Source: Kribbella rubisoli (GTDB taxonomy: Bacteria > Actinomycetota > Actinomycetes > Propionibacteriales > Kribbellaceae). Taken from it: 64,000 bases of DNA. A program made the position numbers and the translations under genes. The notes under the pieces are model-generated. The model did not search any database and was not told the origin of the DNA. It saw nothing but the letters and a program-made list of their open reading frames with translations. The stretch spans positions 372,001 through 436,000 of the forward strand of contig NZ_SHKR01000011.1 of NCBI RefSeq assembly GCF_004217145.1, given 5' to 3'. Positions 8,960-17,984 of this stretch are shown here, one piece after another (the stretch's first letter is position 1; every line of letters starts with the position of its first letter).

Positions 8960-9668
8960 CTTTCCCCACCCCACCGCCCCGGTCAGGCTCATCGAGATTG
9001 ACGGCGTCCTGGATCCACCGCTCCACCCCGGCGATGTGCACCGTCGCCCAGGACCTGGCCACCTCGGGCTCGCGCCCCTCGATCGCATCGAGGATGGCGC
9101 GATGCTCGGCCAGCGTCCGGGTGACGGCATCGCTCTGCGTCAGCCCCCGCCAGATCCGCGCCCGGTACGTCGGTTGCCGCAGACTGTCGATGATCGACGC
9201 CAAGGCCCGGTTGCCGCTCCCCAGCGCCACCACCTTGTGGAACTCCACGTCGCTGGCCAGCAGATCCTCGACCGACGGCTCCGGGCCCAGCTCGTCGAGC
9301 ATCTTGCGCAGCGCCGCGATGTCGTCGTCCGCCATCCGCAACGCCGCCCGGGCCGCCGCGGCCGGCTCGAGAATCCGCCGTACCTCGAAGAACTCCAGGA
9401 CCGACGCGTCCTGATGCAGGTCGAGGACGAAACCCATCGTCTCCATCAGCAGCGACGGATCGAGACTGGTGACGAACGTGCCGTCGCCCTGCCGGACCTC
9501 CAGCACCCGGATCAGCGCAAGCGCCTTCACCGCTTCACGTAGCGAGTTCCGGGACAGGCCGAGCCGGGCGGCCAGATCGGCCTCCCGCGGCAAGCGATCG
9601 CCCGGCCGCAACTCCCCGGCCACGATCATCTGCTTGATCCGATCGATCGCCTCGTCGGTGACGCGCAT
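8871..9668 (-). CDS. GntR-family (FadR subfamily) transcriptional regulator
   Basis: 265 residues from the ATG at 9668, which has an AGGAGG ribosome site at 9676-9681. The winged helix reads PGDRLPREADLAARLGLSRN; the all-helical FCD effector domain contains EFFEVRRILEPAAAARAALR and later AEHRAILDAIEGREPE. Family members usually end near the position of AGVERWIQDA; here about 35 further residues run antisense into the GH39 gene. Divergent from the fucosidase operon and flanked by matching palindromes, so it probably represses that operon and itself. Confidence 0.85.
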   Translation of the reverse strand: MRVTDEAIDRIKQMIVAGELRPGDRLPREADLAARLGLSRNSLREAVKALALIRVLEVRQGDGTFVTSLDPSLLMETMGFVLDLHQDASVLEFFEVRRILEPAAAARAALRMADDDIAALRKMLDELGPEPSVEDLLASDVEFHKVVALGSGNRALASIIDSLRQPTYRARIWRGLTQSDAVTRTLAEHRAILDAIEGREPEVARSWATVHIAGVERWIQDAVNLDEPDRGGGVGKVRGTAAQPELRKASGGTVRPLRRATPVEY

Positions 9669-9693
9669 CGCCTCACCTCCTGAATCTGCTGAG

Positions 9694-9726
9694 ACATCCG
9701 ATGTTCCAGCACCATACATCGGATGT
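9694..9726. promoter_or_regulatory. paired palindromic operators of the FadR-type regulator
   Basis: ACATCCGATGT at 9694-9704 and ACATCGGATGT at 9716-9726 are each 11-bp palindromes around a single centre base. Their centres are 22 bp apart, two helical turns. They sit in the 5' leader of the regulator gene. A related site overlaps the promoter on the other side. Confidence 0.65.
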
Positions 9727-9773
9727 CTAGGGCTGAATTGCCGGTTCAGGTCGTGAATTATGGCTCTGAGGTG

Positions 9774-9811
9774 TTGACTGCGCCAATTGTCTCCGACTAT
9801 AGATCGGATGA
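9774..9811 (+). promoter_or_regulatory. sigma70-type promoter with overlapping operator
   Basis: TTGACT at 9774-9779 and TATAGA at 9798-9803 with an 18-bp spacer form a good housekeeping promoter for the SBP-permease-fucosidase operon starting at 9858. AGATCGGATGA at 9801-9811 overlaps the -10 end and matches the upstream palindrome in 9 of 11 bases, so the repressor would block this promoter. Confidence 0.6.
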
Positions 9812-9857
9812 ATCAGTACGTTCTTTGAATTCAAGCACTGTCCCCTGGAGGTCAGCG

Positions 9858-11132
9858 ATGAAAGCAACACCGGCGCGGACACGCCGATGGGTCACCGCCG
9901 CTCTGTCGGTCCTGGCCCTGACCGCCGTGGCCGCCTGCGGGGGCAACAACGGCAGTGGCGGTAGTGGCAGTTCGGGATCGGCCGACAAGGCGGACCTGAC
10001 CTGGTCGTTCTGGATCGCCGGCAGCGAGGACCAGGCCGCCTGGCAGAAGGTCGCCGACCAGGCCCACACCGATCACGCCGGAATCACCGTCAAGCTCCAG
10101 GGCGCCCCTTGGGACAGCTATTGGTCGAAGATCGGGACCACGCTGGCCGGCGGCAAGGCACCCTGCATCATCGGCATGCAGAGCCTGCGGATGGCGTCGT
10201 ACGCCAGCGCGATGCTGCCGCTGGACGACCTGATGAAGAAGTACGGGCTGAAGGTCGAGGACTTCGACAAGCCGATCATGGACGGCCTGAAGGCGGACGG
10301 GAAGCAGATCGCGATCCCGTACGACTCGGGCCCGATGGTGATCTTCTACAACAAGGACATGTTCAAGGCTGCCGGTGTAGCGGACCCGAAGCCGGGCTGG
10401 ACGATGGACGACTTCAAGGCCGCCGCGAAGAAGCTGACCGCCGCCGGCAAGACCGGCCTGGTGACGACCCCCGGTGACCTCGGCACGATGTCCTGGGTGC
10501 GGACGATGACCGGCGCCGAGCCGCTGTCCGACGGCAAGCTCAACTTCACCGACTCGAAGTTCGAGCAGGGCTTCTCGCAGTACGTCGACTTCGTCAAGAC
10601 CGACAAGATCGCCCCGCAGGTGCCGGGCGGCAACCCGGACTTCGAGACCCAGCAGTTCACCGGCGGCAAGGCAGCGATGCAACTGAACGGTCCGTGGTCG
10701 CTGATCGACACCAAGGGCAAGGTCAAGTTCGACCTCGGTATCGCGCCGATCCCGGCCGGTCCGGACGGATCCAAGACCTACACCGCCGGCTCGGGCTTCG
10801 GCATCTCCCGGTCCTGCAAGACGCCCGACGCGGCCTTCCAGGCCATCATGTCGATGACGAGTGAGAAGCCGCTGACCGTGCTGGCCCAGGCCGGCCGCGC
10901 GTACCCGGCCCGCACCGTGGCGCACCCGGCCTGGTTCACCGCCGCAGGTATCGACGGTGCGAAGGAGACCATCGACTACGCCTCCGAGAACTCGATCCCG
11001 CTGGTCACCTCGAAGAACTGGGTCCAGGTCGCCGACCTGCTCAACCGGTTCGGAACGCAGGCGCTGAACGGTGAGATCCCGCCCGAGCAGGCGCTGAAGA
11101 CCATCCAGGACCAGGCAGGCGCTGGTTCCTGA
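9858..11132 (+). CDS. CUT1-type sugar ABC transporter substrate-binding lipoprotein
   Basis: 424 residues. Lipobox TAVAACGG with lipidated Cys27, then a Gly/Ser-rich linker. The mature protein begins ADLTWSFWIAGSEDQAAWQK and has the family motif GKAAMQLNGPWSL. The ATG at 9858 is preceded by CTGGAGG; an in-frame ATG at 9723 would include the promoter and operator as coding. First gene of an operon ending in an alpha-L-fucosidase, so a fucosylated glycan is the likely ligand (inferred from context). Confidence 0.92.
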   Translation: MKATPARTRRWVTAALSVLALTAVAACGGNNGSGGSGSSGSADKADLTWSFWIAGSEDQAAWQKVADQAHTDHAGITVKLQGAPWDSYWSKIGTTLAGGKAPCIIGMQSLRMASYASAMLPLDDLMKKYGLKVEDFDKPIMDGLKADGKQIAIPYDSGPMVIFYNKDMFKAAGVADPKPGWTMDDFKAAAKKLTAAGKTGLVTTPGDLGTMSWVRTMTGAEPLSDGKLNFTDSKFEQGFSQYVDFVKTDKIAPQVPGGNPDFETQQFTGGKAAMQLNGPWSLIDTKGKVKFDLGIAPIPAGPDGSKTYTAGSGFGISRSCKTPDAAFQAIMSMTSEKPLTVLAQAGRAYPARTVAHPAWFTAAGIDGAKETIDYASENSIPLVTSKNWVQVADLLNRFGTQALNGEIPPEQALKTIQDQAGAGS

Positions 11133-12073
11133 TGGCAACCGATACAACCTTTGCTCCCCCGGGCGCACCTCCGCGTGCCGCCCGGGCGGGGCGCCGGCCC
11201 GCGTTGCGCCGGGACGGTCGGTACGCGTCGGTCTTCCTGGCGCCGAGCCTCGGCGGGCTGGCCCTGTTCACGCTGTTCCCGACCGCGATGGCGCTCGGCA
11301 TCAGCCTGTTCGACTGGCCGGTGTTCGGAACCCGCTCGTTCCTCGGCTTCGGCAACTACTCGCATCTGCTGCACGACCCGGTGTTCCGCCGGGTGGTGCT
11401 CAACACCGTGCTGTTCGTGGTGCTGTACGTCCCGCTGAACGTGGTCGTCTCGCTCGGGCTCGCGGTCTGGCTCGGCCCGCAGATCAGGGGCCGGCAGGTG
11501 TTCCGGGTGCTGTTCTTCATCCCGGTGATGACGCCGATGGTCGCCAACGTGATGGTCTGGCGGCTGCTGTTCCAGCCCGGCGGGCTGATCGACGGCGGTC
11601 TGCAAGCCTGGTTCGGCATCGACGCGCCGAACTTCCTCGGCTCGTCGAACTGGGCGATGCCGGCGATCGTCGCGATGTCGATCTGGCAGGGCTTCGGCTA
11701 CAACTTCCTGGTCTTCTCGGCCGCGATCGACCAGGTGCCGCAGTCACAACTGGAGTCCGCGCAGATCGACGGCGCCGGGCCGTGGCAGCGGTTCCGCTAC
11801 ATCACCTGGCCGATGATCACCCCGTCGATGTTCTTCGCCACCACGATGACCCTGATCACGTCGTTCCAGGTGTTCGCGCAGCCGTTCATCCTGACCCAGG
11901 GCGGCCCGGGCGTCGCCACCCAGACCATCGTCATGTACGTCTACAACCAGGGCTGGCAGTTCCTCCAGATGGGGCTGGCGTCCGCGGCCGGCTGGGTGCT
12001 GTTCGTGATCATCATGGGCATCACCGCGATCCAGTTCTTCGGCCAGAAGCGGTGGGTGAACTATGACGTCTGA
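11132..12073 (+). CDS. sugar ABC transporter permease (MalF type)
   Basis: 313 residues with an Ala/Pro/Arg-rich cytosolic N-terminus and six hydrophobic segments. The EAA loop is LESAQIDGAGPWQRFRY. The start ATG shares its A with the preceding TGA (TGATG). Pairs with the next gene; no ATPase gene nearby. Confidence 0.93.
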   Translation: MATDTTFAPPGAPPRAARAGRRPALRRDGRYASVFLAPSLGGLALFTLFPTAMALGISLFDWPVFGTRSFLGFGNYSHLLHDPVFRRVVLNTVLFVVLYVPLNVVVSLGLAVWLGPQIRGRQVFRVLFFIPVMTPMVANVMVWRLLFQPGGLIDGGLQAWFGIDAPNFLGSSNWAMPAIVAMSIWQGFGYNFLVFSAAIDQVPQSQLESAQIDGAGPWQRFRYITWPMITPSMFFATTMTLITSFQVFAQPFILTQGGPGVATQTIVMYVYNQGWQFLQMGLASAAGWVLFVIIMGITAIQFFGQKRWVNYDV

Positions 12074-12911
12074 GACCAACAGCGCCGTCCGCAAGGTTCG
12101 CAGCGGCGTCTCGCACACCCTGCTGATCATCGTCGCGATCGTCTTCCTCGGTCCCTTGGTATACGCCGTGTCGACGTCGCTGAAGCCCGCCGACGAGGTG
12201 TTCACGCCGACACCGCACCTGTTCGGCTCCGAGATCCGCTGGAAGAACTACGCGGACGCGTTCACATTCGCGCCGTTCGACCGCTACTTCCTGAACAGCC
12301 TGTTCGTCGCGGTGGCCGGCACCCTGGTGGTGGTCGCTGCCTCGAGCCTGTCGGCGTACGCCTTCGCACGGCTGAAATTCAGGGGCCGTGAGCAACTGTT
12401 CGTGCTGTTCCTCGGCACGCTGATGGTGCCGCAGGAAGTGCTGATCGTGCCGATGTACTGGCTGATGCAGTCGCTCGGCTGGGTGGACAGCTACTGGGCG
12501 CTGATCCTGCCCTGGGCATTCACCGCGTTCGGCACGTTCCTGCTGCGGCAGTTCTTCCTGACCGTCCCGGCCGAGCTCGAGGAGGCGGCCCGGGTGGACG
12601 GGTGCGGTCCGTTCGGCTCGTTCTTCCGGATCATGCTCCCGCTCGCGCGGCCGGCCATCGCCGTACTGACCGTCTTCACCTTCATCAGCTTCTGGGGCAG
12701 TTTCCTGTGGCCGTTGATCATCATCAACAGCGTCGAGGACAAGGGCACGGTGCCGTTGGGCCTGGCGCAGTTCGTCGGCCAGCAGGGCACCCAGTGGAAC
12801 CTGATGATGGCGGCCTCGGTGATGGCGATGATCCCGACCGTGCTGCTTGTCGTCCTCTTGCAGAAACACCTTGTCCGCGGCCTGCTCGTCACCGGACTCG
12901 GCGGCCGTTAA
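12063..12911 (+). CDS. sugar ABC transporter permease (MalG type)
   Basis: 282 residues; the EAA loop reads ELEEAARVDGCGPFGSFFRI. The start overlaps the previous gene's end by 11 bp. Second membrane subunit of the putative fucosyl-oligosaccharide importer. Confidence 0.92.
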   Translation: MTSETNSAVRKVRSGVSHTLLIIVAIVFLGPLVYAVSTSLKPADEVFTPTPHLFGSEIRWKNYADAFTFAPFDRYFLNSLFVAVAGTLVVVAASSLSAYAFARLKFRGREQLFVLFLGTLMVPQEVLIVPMYWLMQSLGWVDSYWALILPWAFTAFGTFLLRQFFLTVPAELEEAARVDGCGPFGSFFRIMLPLARPAIAVLTVFTFISFWGSFLWPLIIINSVEDKGTVPLGLAQFVGQQGTQWNLMMAASVMAMIPTVLLVVLLQKHLVRGLLVTGLGGR

Positions 12912-12929
12912 ATCTAAGGAGAAACTTGT

Positions 12930-14237
12930 ATGACTGATACGCCTCCCGCGGCTTCTGTCGAGCGGTTCCGCGACTGGCGGTTCGGCCTGTTCGTCCACTG
13001 GGGCCTGTACTCGCTCCCGGCCCGGCACGAGTGGGTGAAGAACCGTGAACGGCTGACCGACGAGGACTACCAGCCGTACTTCGACCACTTCGAGCCGGAC
13101 CTCTACGACCCGCGCAAGTGGGCCGCTGCCGCACGTGGCGCCGGCATGAAGTACGCCGTACTCACGACCAAGCATCACGAGGGCTTCTGCCTGTGGGACT
13201 CCGAGGTGTCCGACTACACGGTCGCGCACACCGCGTGGGGTGCGGGCAAGGACCTCGTGAAGCAGTTCGTCGAGGCGTGCCGGGCCGAGGGGCTCGGGGT
13301 CGGGTTCTACCACTCGCTGATCGACTGGCACCACCCGGAGTTCCCGATCGACGTCGTGCACCCGCAGCGGTACGACGAGGAGGCGCAGGCTAAGGCGGCG
13401 GGACGCGACGTGCAGGTGTACGCCGACTACCTGCACGCGCAGACTCGTGAGCTGCTGACGAACTACGGGCCGATCGACATCATGTGGTTCGACTTCTCGT
13501 ACCCGAACCGGAACCGGGAGGACGGGCTGCCCGGACCGGGGAACGGCAAGGGCAAGGACGAGTGGCGGTCCGTCGAGCTGATGGCGATGGTCCGGGAGCT
13601 GCAGCCGGACATCCTGATCAACGACCGGCTGGACATCCCGGGCGACTTCGTCACGCCGGAGCAGTACCAGCCGGACGGTCCGATGGAGCGCGACGGCGTA
13701 CCGGTGCTGTGGGAGGCCTGCCAGACGCTCAACGGCAGCTGGGGTTACGACCGGGACAACCTCGACTGGAAGTCACCGGAGACGCTGGTGAAGATGCTGG
13801 TCGACTCCGTCTCCAAGGACGGCAACCTGCTCCTCAACGTCGGTCCCACCGGGCGCGGCGAGTTCGACCCGCGAGCACTGGCGACGCTGGCCGACATCGG
13901 CGAGTGGATGCGGCTGCATGAGCGTTCCATCCGCGGCGCCAGGCCGTCGGAGTACACGCCGCCGACCGACGCCCGCTACACGCAGAAGGGCAACCGCCTC
14001 TACCTGCACCTGTTCTCCTGGCCGATGGGCCAGGTCCACCTCCCCGGCCTGGGCGGCAAGGTCAAGTACGCCCAACTCCTGAACGACGCATCCGAAATCA
14101 AACGAATCACCAACGACCCCAAACAAACCGCCCAAAACACCCGCATGGGCGGCGTCTCCCCCGACACCCTCACCCTCAAACTCCCCATCCAACGCCCGAA
14201 CGTCGAGGTCCCGGTCATCGAGCTCTTCCTGACCTGA
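12930..14237 (+). CDS. alpha-L-fucosidase, GH29
   Basis: 435 residues, no signal peptide, so it acts on imported sugar in the cytosol. The N-terminus FRDWRFGLFVHWGLYSLP and KYAVLTTKHHEGFCLWDS are GH29 hallmarks. The nucleophile is Asp188 in IMWFDFSYP. NLLLNVGPTGRGEF closes the barrel, and a C-terminal beta domain follows. AGGAG lies 12 nt before the ATG. Last gene of the FadR-controlled operon. GH29 releases terminal fucose with retention of configuration. No fucose isomerase or kinase is in the window. Confidence 0.88.
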   Translation: MTDTPPAASVERFRDWRFGLFVHWGLYSLPARHEWVKNRERLTDEDYQPYFDHFEPDLYDPRKWAAAARGAGMKYAVLTTKHHEGFCLWDSEVSDYTVAHTAWGAGKDLVKQFVEACRAEGLGVGFYHSLIDWHHPEFPIDVVHPQRYDEEAQAKAAGRDVQVYADYLHAQTRELLTNYGPIDIMWFDFSYPNRNREDGLPGPGNGKGKDEWRSVELMAMVRELQPDILINDRLDIPGDFVTPEQYQPDGPMERDGVPVLWEACQTLNGSWGYDRDNLDWKSPETLVKMLVDSVSKDGNLLLNVGPTGRGEFDPRALATLADIGEWMRLHERSIRGARPSEYTPPTDARYTQKGNRLYLHLFSWPMGQVHLPGLGGKVKYAQLLNDASEIKRITNDPKQTAQNTRMGGVSPDTLTLKLPIQRPNVEVPVIELFLT

Positions 14238-14282
14238 CCGCCCCGCGAGTCCGACGTACCGCCGGCTCTCGCTCTCGCTCCC

Positions 14283-14371
14283 CGTTTGATGGGTTCACCT
14301 ATCGCGTTGTGGGTTCACGCCCCTCCCACCGATGGGTGAACCCACAACGCGGTAGGTGAACCCATCAAACG
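14283..14371. terminator. long hairpin between convergent genes (GTTGTGGGTTC family)
   Basis: Inverted repeat with 36-nt arms (14283-14318 and 14336-14371), one mismatch, and a 17-nt loop. Each arm contains GTTGTGGGTTC or its complement and the doubled word GGGTTCACC. It lies between the convergent fucosidase and MaoC genes, where a two-way terminator is expected. The rest of the 14238-14399 gap is C/G-rich without other signals. Confidence 0.7.
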
Positions 14372-14399
14372 CGGGGCGGGGCGCGGAGGGCGGGGTGGG

Positions 14400-14903
14400 T
14401 TAGGTGGCTGGGGTGGGGCGGGCGGGTTGTTCGCCGCCGCGGGCTTCTAGGTAGGTGTTTTTGGGGACCATTACCTTGCGGCGGAAGAGGCAGACCACTG
14501 TGCCGTCTTGTTTGTAGCCCTTGGTTTCTACGTGGACTATGCCGCGGTCGTCCTTCGACTTCGACTCCCACTTGTCCAGTACTACGGTCTCGCCGTAGAT
14601 GGTGTCGCCGTGGAAGGTCGGGGCGATGTGGCGGAGGGACTCGATCTCCAGGTTCGCGATCGCCTTGCCGCTGACGTCGGGGACGGACATGCCCAGCAGG
14701 ATCGAGTAGATGTAGTTGCCCACCACAACGTTCTTGCCGAACTGGGTGGTCTCCTCGGCGTAGTGCGTGTCCAGGTGCAGCGGATGATGGTTCATCGTCA
14801 GCAGGCAGAACAGGTGGTCGTCGTACTCCGTCACCGTCTTGCCGGGCCAGTGCTTGTAGACGGCACCGACCTCGAACTCCTCGTAGCTGCGCCCGAACTG
14901 CAT
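14400..14903 (-). CDS. MaoC-family dehydratase (possible mesaconyl-CoA hydratase)
   Basis: 167 residues with a single hotdog fold; MNHHPLHLD is the substrate-site stretch of R-specific enoyl-CoA hydratases. GAGGAGG lies just upstream of the ATG at 14903; an in-frame ATG at 14954 has none. Hydrates a CoA-bound enoyl group. The same window carries an acyl-CoA dehydrogenase (17985-19175) and a CitE-like lyase (22169-23131) on the same strand, which together resemble part of the ethylmalonyl-CoA pathway, but crotonyl-CoA carboxylase/reductase is not present here. The specific substrate is inference. Confidence 0.75.
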   Translation of the reverse strand: MQFGRSYEEFEVGAVYKHWPGKTVTEYDDHLFCLLTMNHHPLHLDTHYAEETTQFGKNVVVGNYIYSILLGMSVPDVSGKAIANLEIESLRHIAPTFHGDTIYGETVVLDKWESKSKDDRGIVHVETKGYKQDGTVVCLFRRKVMVPKNTYLEARGGEQPARPTPAT

Positions 14904-15000
14904 CGCGGTTCCTCCTCGGTCCTGGATTCCCCATGCTGCCGGGTCCAGGCGCATCCGGACCGTGGTCTGGCTCTCACCGACGCGAGAGATACGTCACTGA

Positions 15001-15531
15001 TCAGTCCTGGGTGGGCTGCTGCACCGGGAGGTCCGGCATCCGCGGGTGGACCTCGCCCTTCAGCGCCAACTTGGCCAGGTGGTTCCGGGCCTCTTCAGCG
15101 AACTTGAAGTCGCACAGTACGTCGTACGTCGTCGCCACCACGGCAGTCCGCGAGGTGAAGTCACGCCGGCCGGCGGACTGCGCGTAGCTGAGCCCACCGA
15201 ACACCAGTCCGAAGAACGCACCGAGCACGACACCAGTCAGCAAGGCCGCGAGCCAGTTGCCCGTGGTGAACAGGCCCAGCAGCAGACCGACGAACAGACC
15301 GAACCAGGCGCCGCTGGCCAGACCCGCGGTCAGCGCGCGGCCCCACGTGAGCCGGCCGGTGATCTTCTCGACCTGGCGCAGGTTGTTGCCGACGATGGTC
15401 GTGTGCTCAACCGGGAACTTCTCGTCCGAGAGATAGTCGACAGCTCGCTGCGCCTCCCGGTAGGTGTCGTACGTCCCGATCGTCAGACCGGTCGGTCTGG
15501 GGTCCATCGAGGGCATGCCCTGCGTGGTCAT
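15001..15531 (-). CDS. general stress protein 17M/YflT-domain membrane protein
   Basis: 176 residues. The N-terminal domain GTYDTYREAQRAVDYLSD matches the heat-induced stress protein YflT/GS17M family. Two glycine-rich hydrophobic segments follow (LFVGLLLGLFTTGNWLAAL and TGVVLGAFFGLVFGGLSYA), then a soluble tail. GAGAGG precedes the ATG. Exact role unknown; genes of this type belong to general stress regulons in Gram-positive bacteria. Divergent from corA. Confidence 0.72.
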   Translation of the reverse strand: MTTQGMPSMDPRPTGLTIGTYDTYREAQRAVDYLSDEKFPVEHTTIVGNNLRQVEKITGRLTWGRALTAGLASGAWFGLFVGLLLGLFTTGNWLAALLTGVVLGAFFGLVFGGLSYAQSAGRRDFTSRTAVVATTYDVLCDFKFAEEARNHLAKLALKGEVHPRMPDLPVQQPTQD

Positions 15532-15606
15532 CGTCGTTCCTCTCCACGTGCGTCCACCCCCATCATTGCCGACAGCTGGTTACCGCGTCTTGATAGCCTC
15601 GCCGTG

Positions 15607-16713
15607 ATGGCCGGGCGACGGTGGGACATGGGCGCGACACGCCGAGTAGGACGGGTCTTCGCCCGCCGCGGTGGCGCTGACGGCCGCCCGCCGGACGACG
15701 TGGTCACCGGCAAGCTCGAGGGCGCCCTGATCGACTGGGGCCTCTACCGCGACGGCGTCCGCGACCAGCGGGTCAATTCGTACACCGATGCGCTGGCCAA
15801 GGCCCGGCGCGGCCAGGGGTTCGTCTGGATCGGCCTGTTCGAGCCGACCGACCACCAGCTCGCCATCGTCGGCCACGAGTTCGGTCTGCACCCGCTGGCG
15901 CTCGAGGACGCGTCGGAGGCACACCAGCGCCCCAAACTCGAGCGGTACGCCGACACCTTGTTCGCGGTCTTCAAGACGGTCACATATGTCCCGCACCGGG
16001 ACCTGACCGCGACGAGCGAGGTCGTCGCGACCGGCGAGGTCATGGTCTTCTGCGGACCCGGATTCGTCGTCACGGTCCGGCACGGTGAACACAGTGAGCT
16101 GACCGGACTGCGCCAGGAGCTGGAGAAGGAGCCGAAACGACTGGCCTCCGGTCCGGGCGCAGTACTGCACGCGATCGCCGACCACGTCGTAGACCGGTAC
16201 CTGGAGGTCGCGGACGCCGTACAGGCCGACATCGACTCGATCGAGACCGGCATGTTCACACCGCGTGGCTGGCGGAACATCGACAAGGTCTACCAGCTGA
16301 AGCGCGAGGTCCTGGAGCTCAAGCGGGCTGTAGCGCCGCTGACCGGCCCGATGCGCGCGCTGTCGACACTGCGGAACCCGCTGATCGCCGACGAGACCAG
16401 GAACTACTTCCGCGACGTCGACGACCACCTGCAACGAGTGAAGGAGCAGGTGATCTCGTTCGACGAGCTGCTCAGCTCGATCCTGCAGGCCGGACTGGCC
16501 CAGGTGCAGGTGGCCGAGAACGAGGATATGAGGCGCATCTCGGCCTGGGTTGCCATCCTCGCGGTGCCCACGATGATCGCCGGCATCTACGGCATGAACT
16601 TCGACTACATGCCCGAACTCCGCCTCAAGTACGCGTACTTCGTCGTACTCGGAGTAATGGCGTCGGCGTGTTTCGTCCTTTACCGGTTGTTCAAGCGGAA
16701 CCACTGGCTGTGA
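15607..16713 (+). CDS. corA: CorA-family magnesium/cobalt transporter
   Basis: 368 residues. A long acidic cytosolic domain (about 1-300) is followed by two C-terminal membrane helices. The signature GMN appears in IAGIYGMNFDYMPE at the end of the first helix. It forms a pentameric Mg2+ channel. The frame stays open far upstream, so the start is uncertain: the ATG at 15607 (alternative GTG at 15604, ATG at 15628) is chosen because the conserved region begins soon after. In Mycobacterium tuberculosis a corA lies in the same wider neighbourhood as sigE and mrp. Confidence 0.85.
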   Translation: MAGRRWDMGATRRVGRVFARRGGADGRPPDDVVTGKLEGALIDWGLYRDGVRDQRVNSYTDALAKARRGQGFVWIGLFEPTDHQLAIVGHEFGLHPLALEDASEAHQRPKLERYADTLFAVFKTVTYVPHRDLTATSEVVATGEVMVFCGPGFVVTVRHGEHSELTGLRQELEKEPKRLASGPGAVLHAIADHVVDRYLEVADAVQADIDSIETGMFTPRGWRNIDKVYQLKREVLELKRAVAPLTGPMRALSTLRNPLIADETRNYFRDVDDHLQRVKEQVISFDELLSSILQAGLAQVQVAENEDMRRISAWVAILAVPTMIAGIYGMNFDYMPELRLKYAYFVVLGVMASACFVLYRLFKRNHWL

Positions 16714-16776
16714 CCCGGGTGTTCTCTACCGTCTGACGGACGACTTGGCAACCTTTTGCCATGGCCGGGAGTACTT

Positions 16777-16814
16777 GCGGATTGGAATGTTCAAACGGTT
16801 GTGGACCAATCCGC
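16777..16814. promoter_or_regulatory. inverted repeat upstream of ArsR-like regulator
   Basis: GCGGATTGG at 16777-16785 and CCAATCCGC at 16806-16814 are perfect 9-nt arms with centres 29 bp apart, 75 bp before the next gene. It may be an operator for that regulator. Just upstream, TGGCAA-CCTT-TTGCCA (16746-16761) forms a small hairpin after corA that may act as its terminator. Confidence 0.45.
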
Positions 16815-16888
16815 TGCCTTGATTGAATTCTGCCGTCGCGTTCGGTCAGGAATCGAGCACGTTCTGCGACCAAGGGGAGGGACTAGCG

Positions 16889-17905
16889 GTGCTTCGAATC
16901 CACTTCACGCCACGGGACCTTGCCCGCGTCACTGTCGCGACCAAGCCGGCGCCGCTGTGGGAGGTGCTGCTCAGCCTGCACATGCTGCAGCATTCGGACG
17001 GCCGGCTGATCTTCGAGGACTGGCGCCGCCAGGTGCGGGCCAGGGTCGCGCCGGACCAGATGCGGCTGCTGCTGGAGCTGACCCCGTCGAAGGGCTACTC
17101 CCCCGACTTCCTGACGCCGGCGGAGTCCGCACCGGACTTCGACTCGGCGCTGGAGCAGACACTGGCGACGCCGCGGCAGCAGCTCCAAAGCCAGCTCGAC
17201 CTGCTCGGGACGTACCGTCCGGCCTCGCCGTGGACCAGAGAGCTGGCGCAGGGCGGCCGGACGTCGATGCACAAGCTCGGCCGGGCCACCCGGACGTACC
17301 ACGACGCGGCCATCGCGCCGTACTGGAAGTCGATCGGCACGCATGTGTCCGCGGACCACGCCCATCGTGGGGAGGCGTTGGCCCGTCACGGGGTGGACCG
17401 GCTGCTGTCGTCGCTGCATCCGCGGGTCCGGTGGGTGGCACCGGTCCTGCAGGTGCTGGACATGAACGACCGCGATCTGTATCTCGATGGCAGGGGAATC
17501 GAGTTGCAGCCCTCGGCGTTCTGCTGGCAGGTGCCGACCAAGCTGCGGGACCCGGACCTCAAACCGATCCTGGTGTACCCGATCCAGCACGCGCCGGGGA
17601 TCCTGCGGCAGGCGTCGGCGGAGCCTGCGCTCTCGAGTGACCCGCTGGGCTCACTGCTCGGCTCGACCCGCGCGGCCGCGCTGGAGGCGACTGTCAGCGG
17701 CTGTACGACGACCGAGCTGGCAAAACGCTGCAGCATCTCCCCGGCCGCCGCCAGCCACCAAGCGACGGTGCTGCGGGAGGCCGGCCTCATCACCACCCGC
17801 CGGGCCGGTGCGTCGGTGCGCCACGAAATCACCCAGCTGGGCATCTGGCTGCTGTCCGGCTACGGCTCCGGCCACACCCGGCCACCGGCGCAGACACCCG
17901 TCTAG
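16889..17905 (+). CDS. ArsR-like winged-helix regulator (DUF5937 type)
   Basis: 338 residues. The C-terminal part carries the winged helix: TTELAKRCSISPAAASHQAT then VLREAGLITTRRAG. The large N-terminal part (residues 1-250) has LRIHFTPRDLARVTVA and is typical of actinobacterial regulators with a DUF5937-like domain. GTG at 16889 is chosen because GGGGAGG lies 8 nt upstream. No obvious target gene is adjacent: corA is upstream and the next gene is convergent. It may regulate itself through the repeat at 16777-16814. Confidence 0.75.
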   Translation: MLRIHFTPRDLARVTVATKPAPLWEVLLSLHMLQHSDGRLIFEDWRRQVRARVAPDQMRLLLELTPSKGYSPDFLTPAESAPDFDSALEQTLATPRQQLQSQLDLLGTYRPASPWTRELAQGGRTSMHKLGRATRTYHDAAIAPYWKSIGTHVSADHAHRGEALARHGVDRLLSSLHPRVRWVAPVLQVLDMNDRDLYLDGRGIELQPSAFCWQVPTKLRDPDLKPILVYPIQHAPGILRQASAEPALSSDPLGSLLGSTRAAALEATVSGCTTTELAKRCSISPAAASHQATVLREAGLITTRRAGASVRHEITQLGIWLLSGYGSGHTRPPAQTPV

Positions 17906-17937
17906 CCCCCACATCCCCTGCCCCGCCACACGCTGGG

Positions 17938-17980
17938 CCGACCGGCACCGCCCCGCCTGTCGACCCAGCGTGCCGGTCGG
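17938..17980. terminator. hairpin between convergent genes
   Basis: Perfect 11-nt arms CCGACCGGCAC (17938-17948) and GTGCCGGTCGG (17970-17980) in the 79-bp space between two convergent genes. A nested GCTGGG/CCCAGC pairing (17932-17937 with the loop) gives an alternative stem. No T-tract. Confidence 0.55.
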
Positions 17981-17984
17981 TTCG

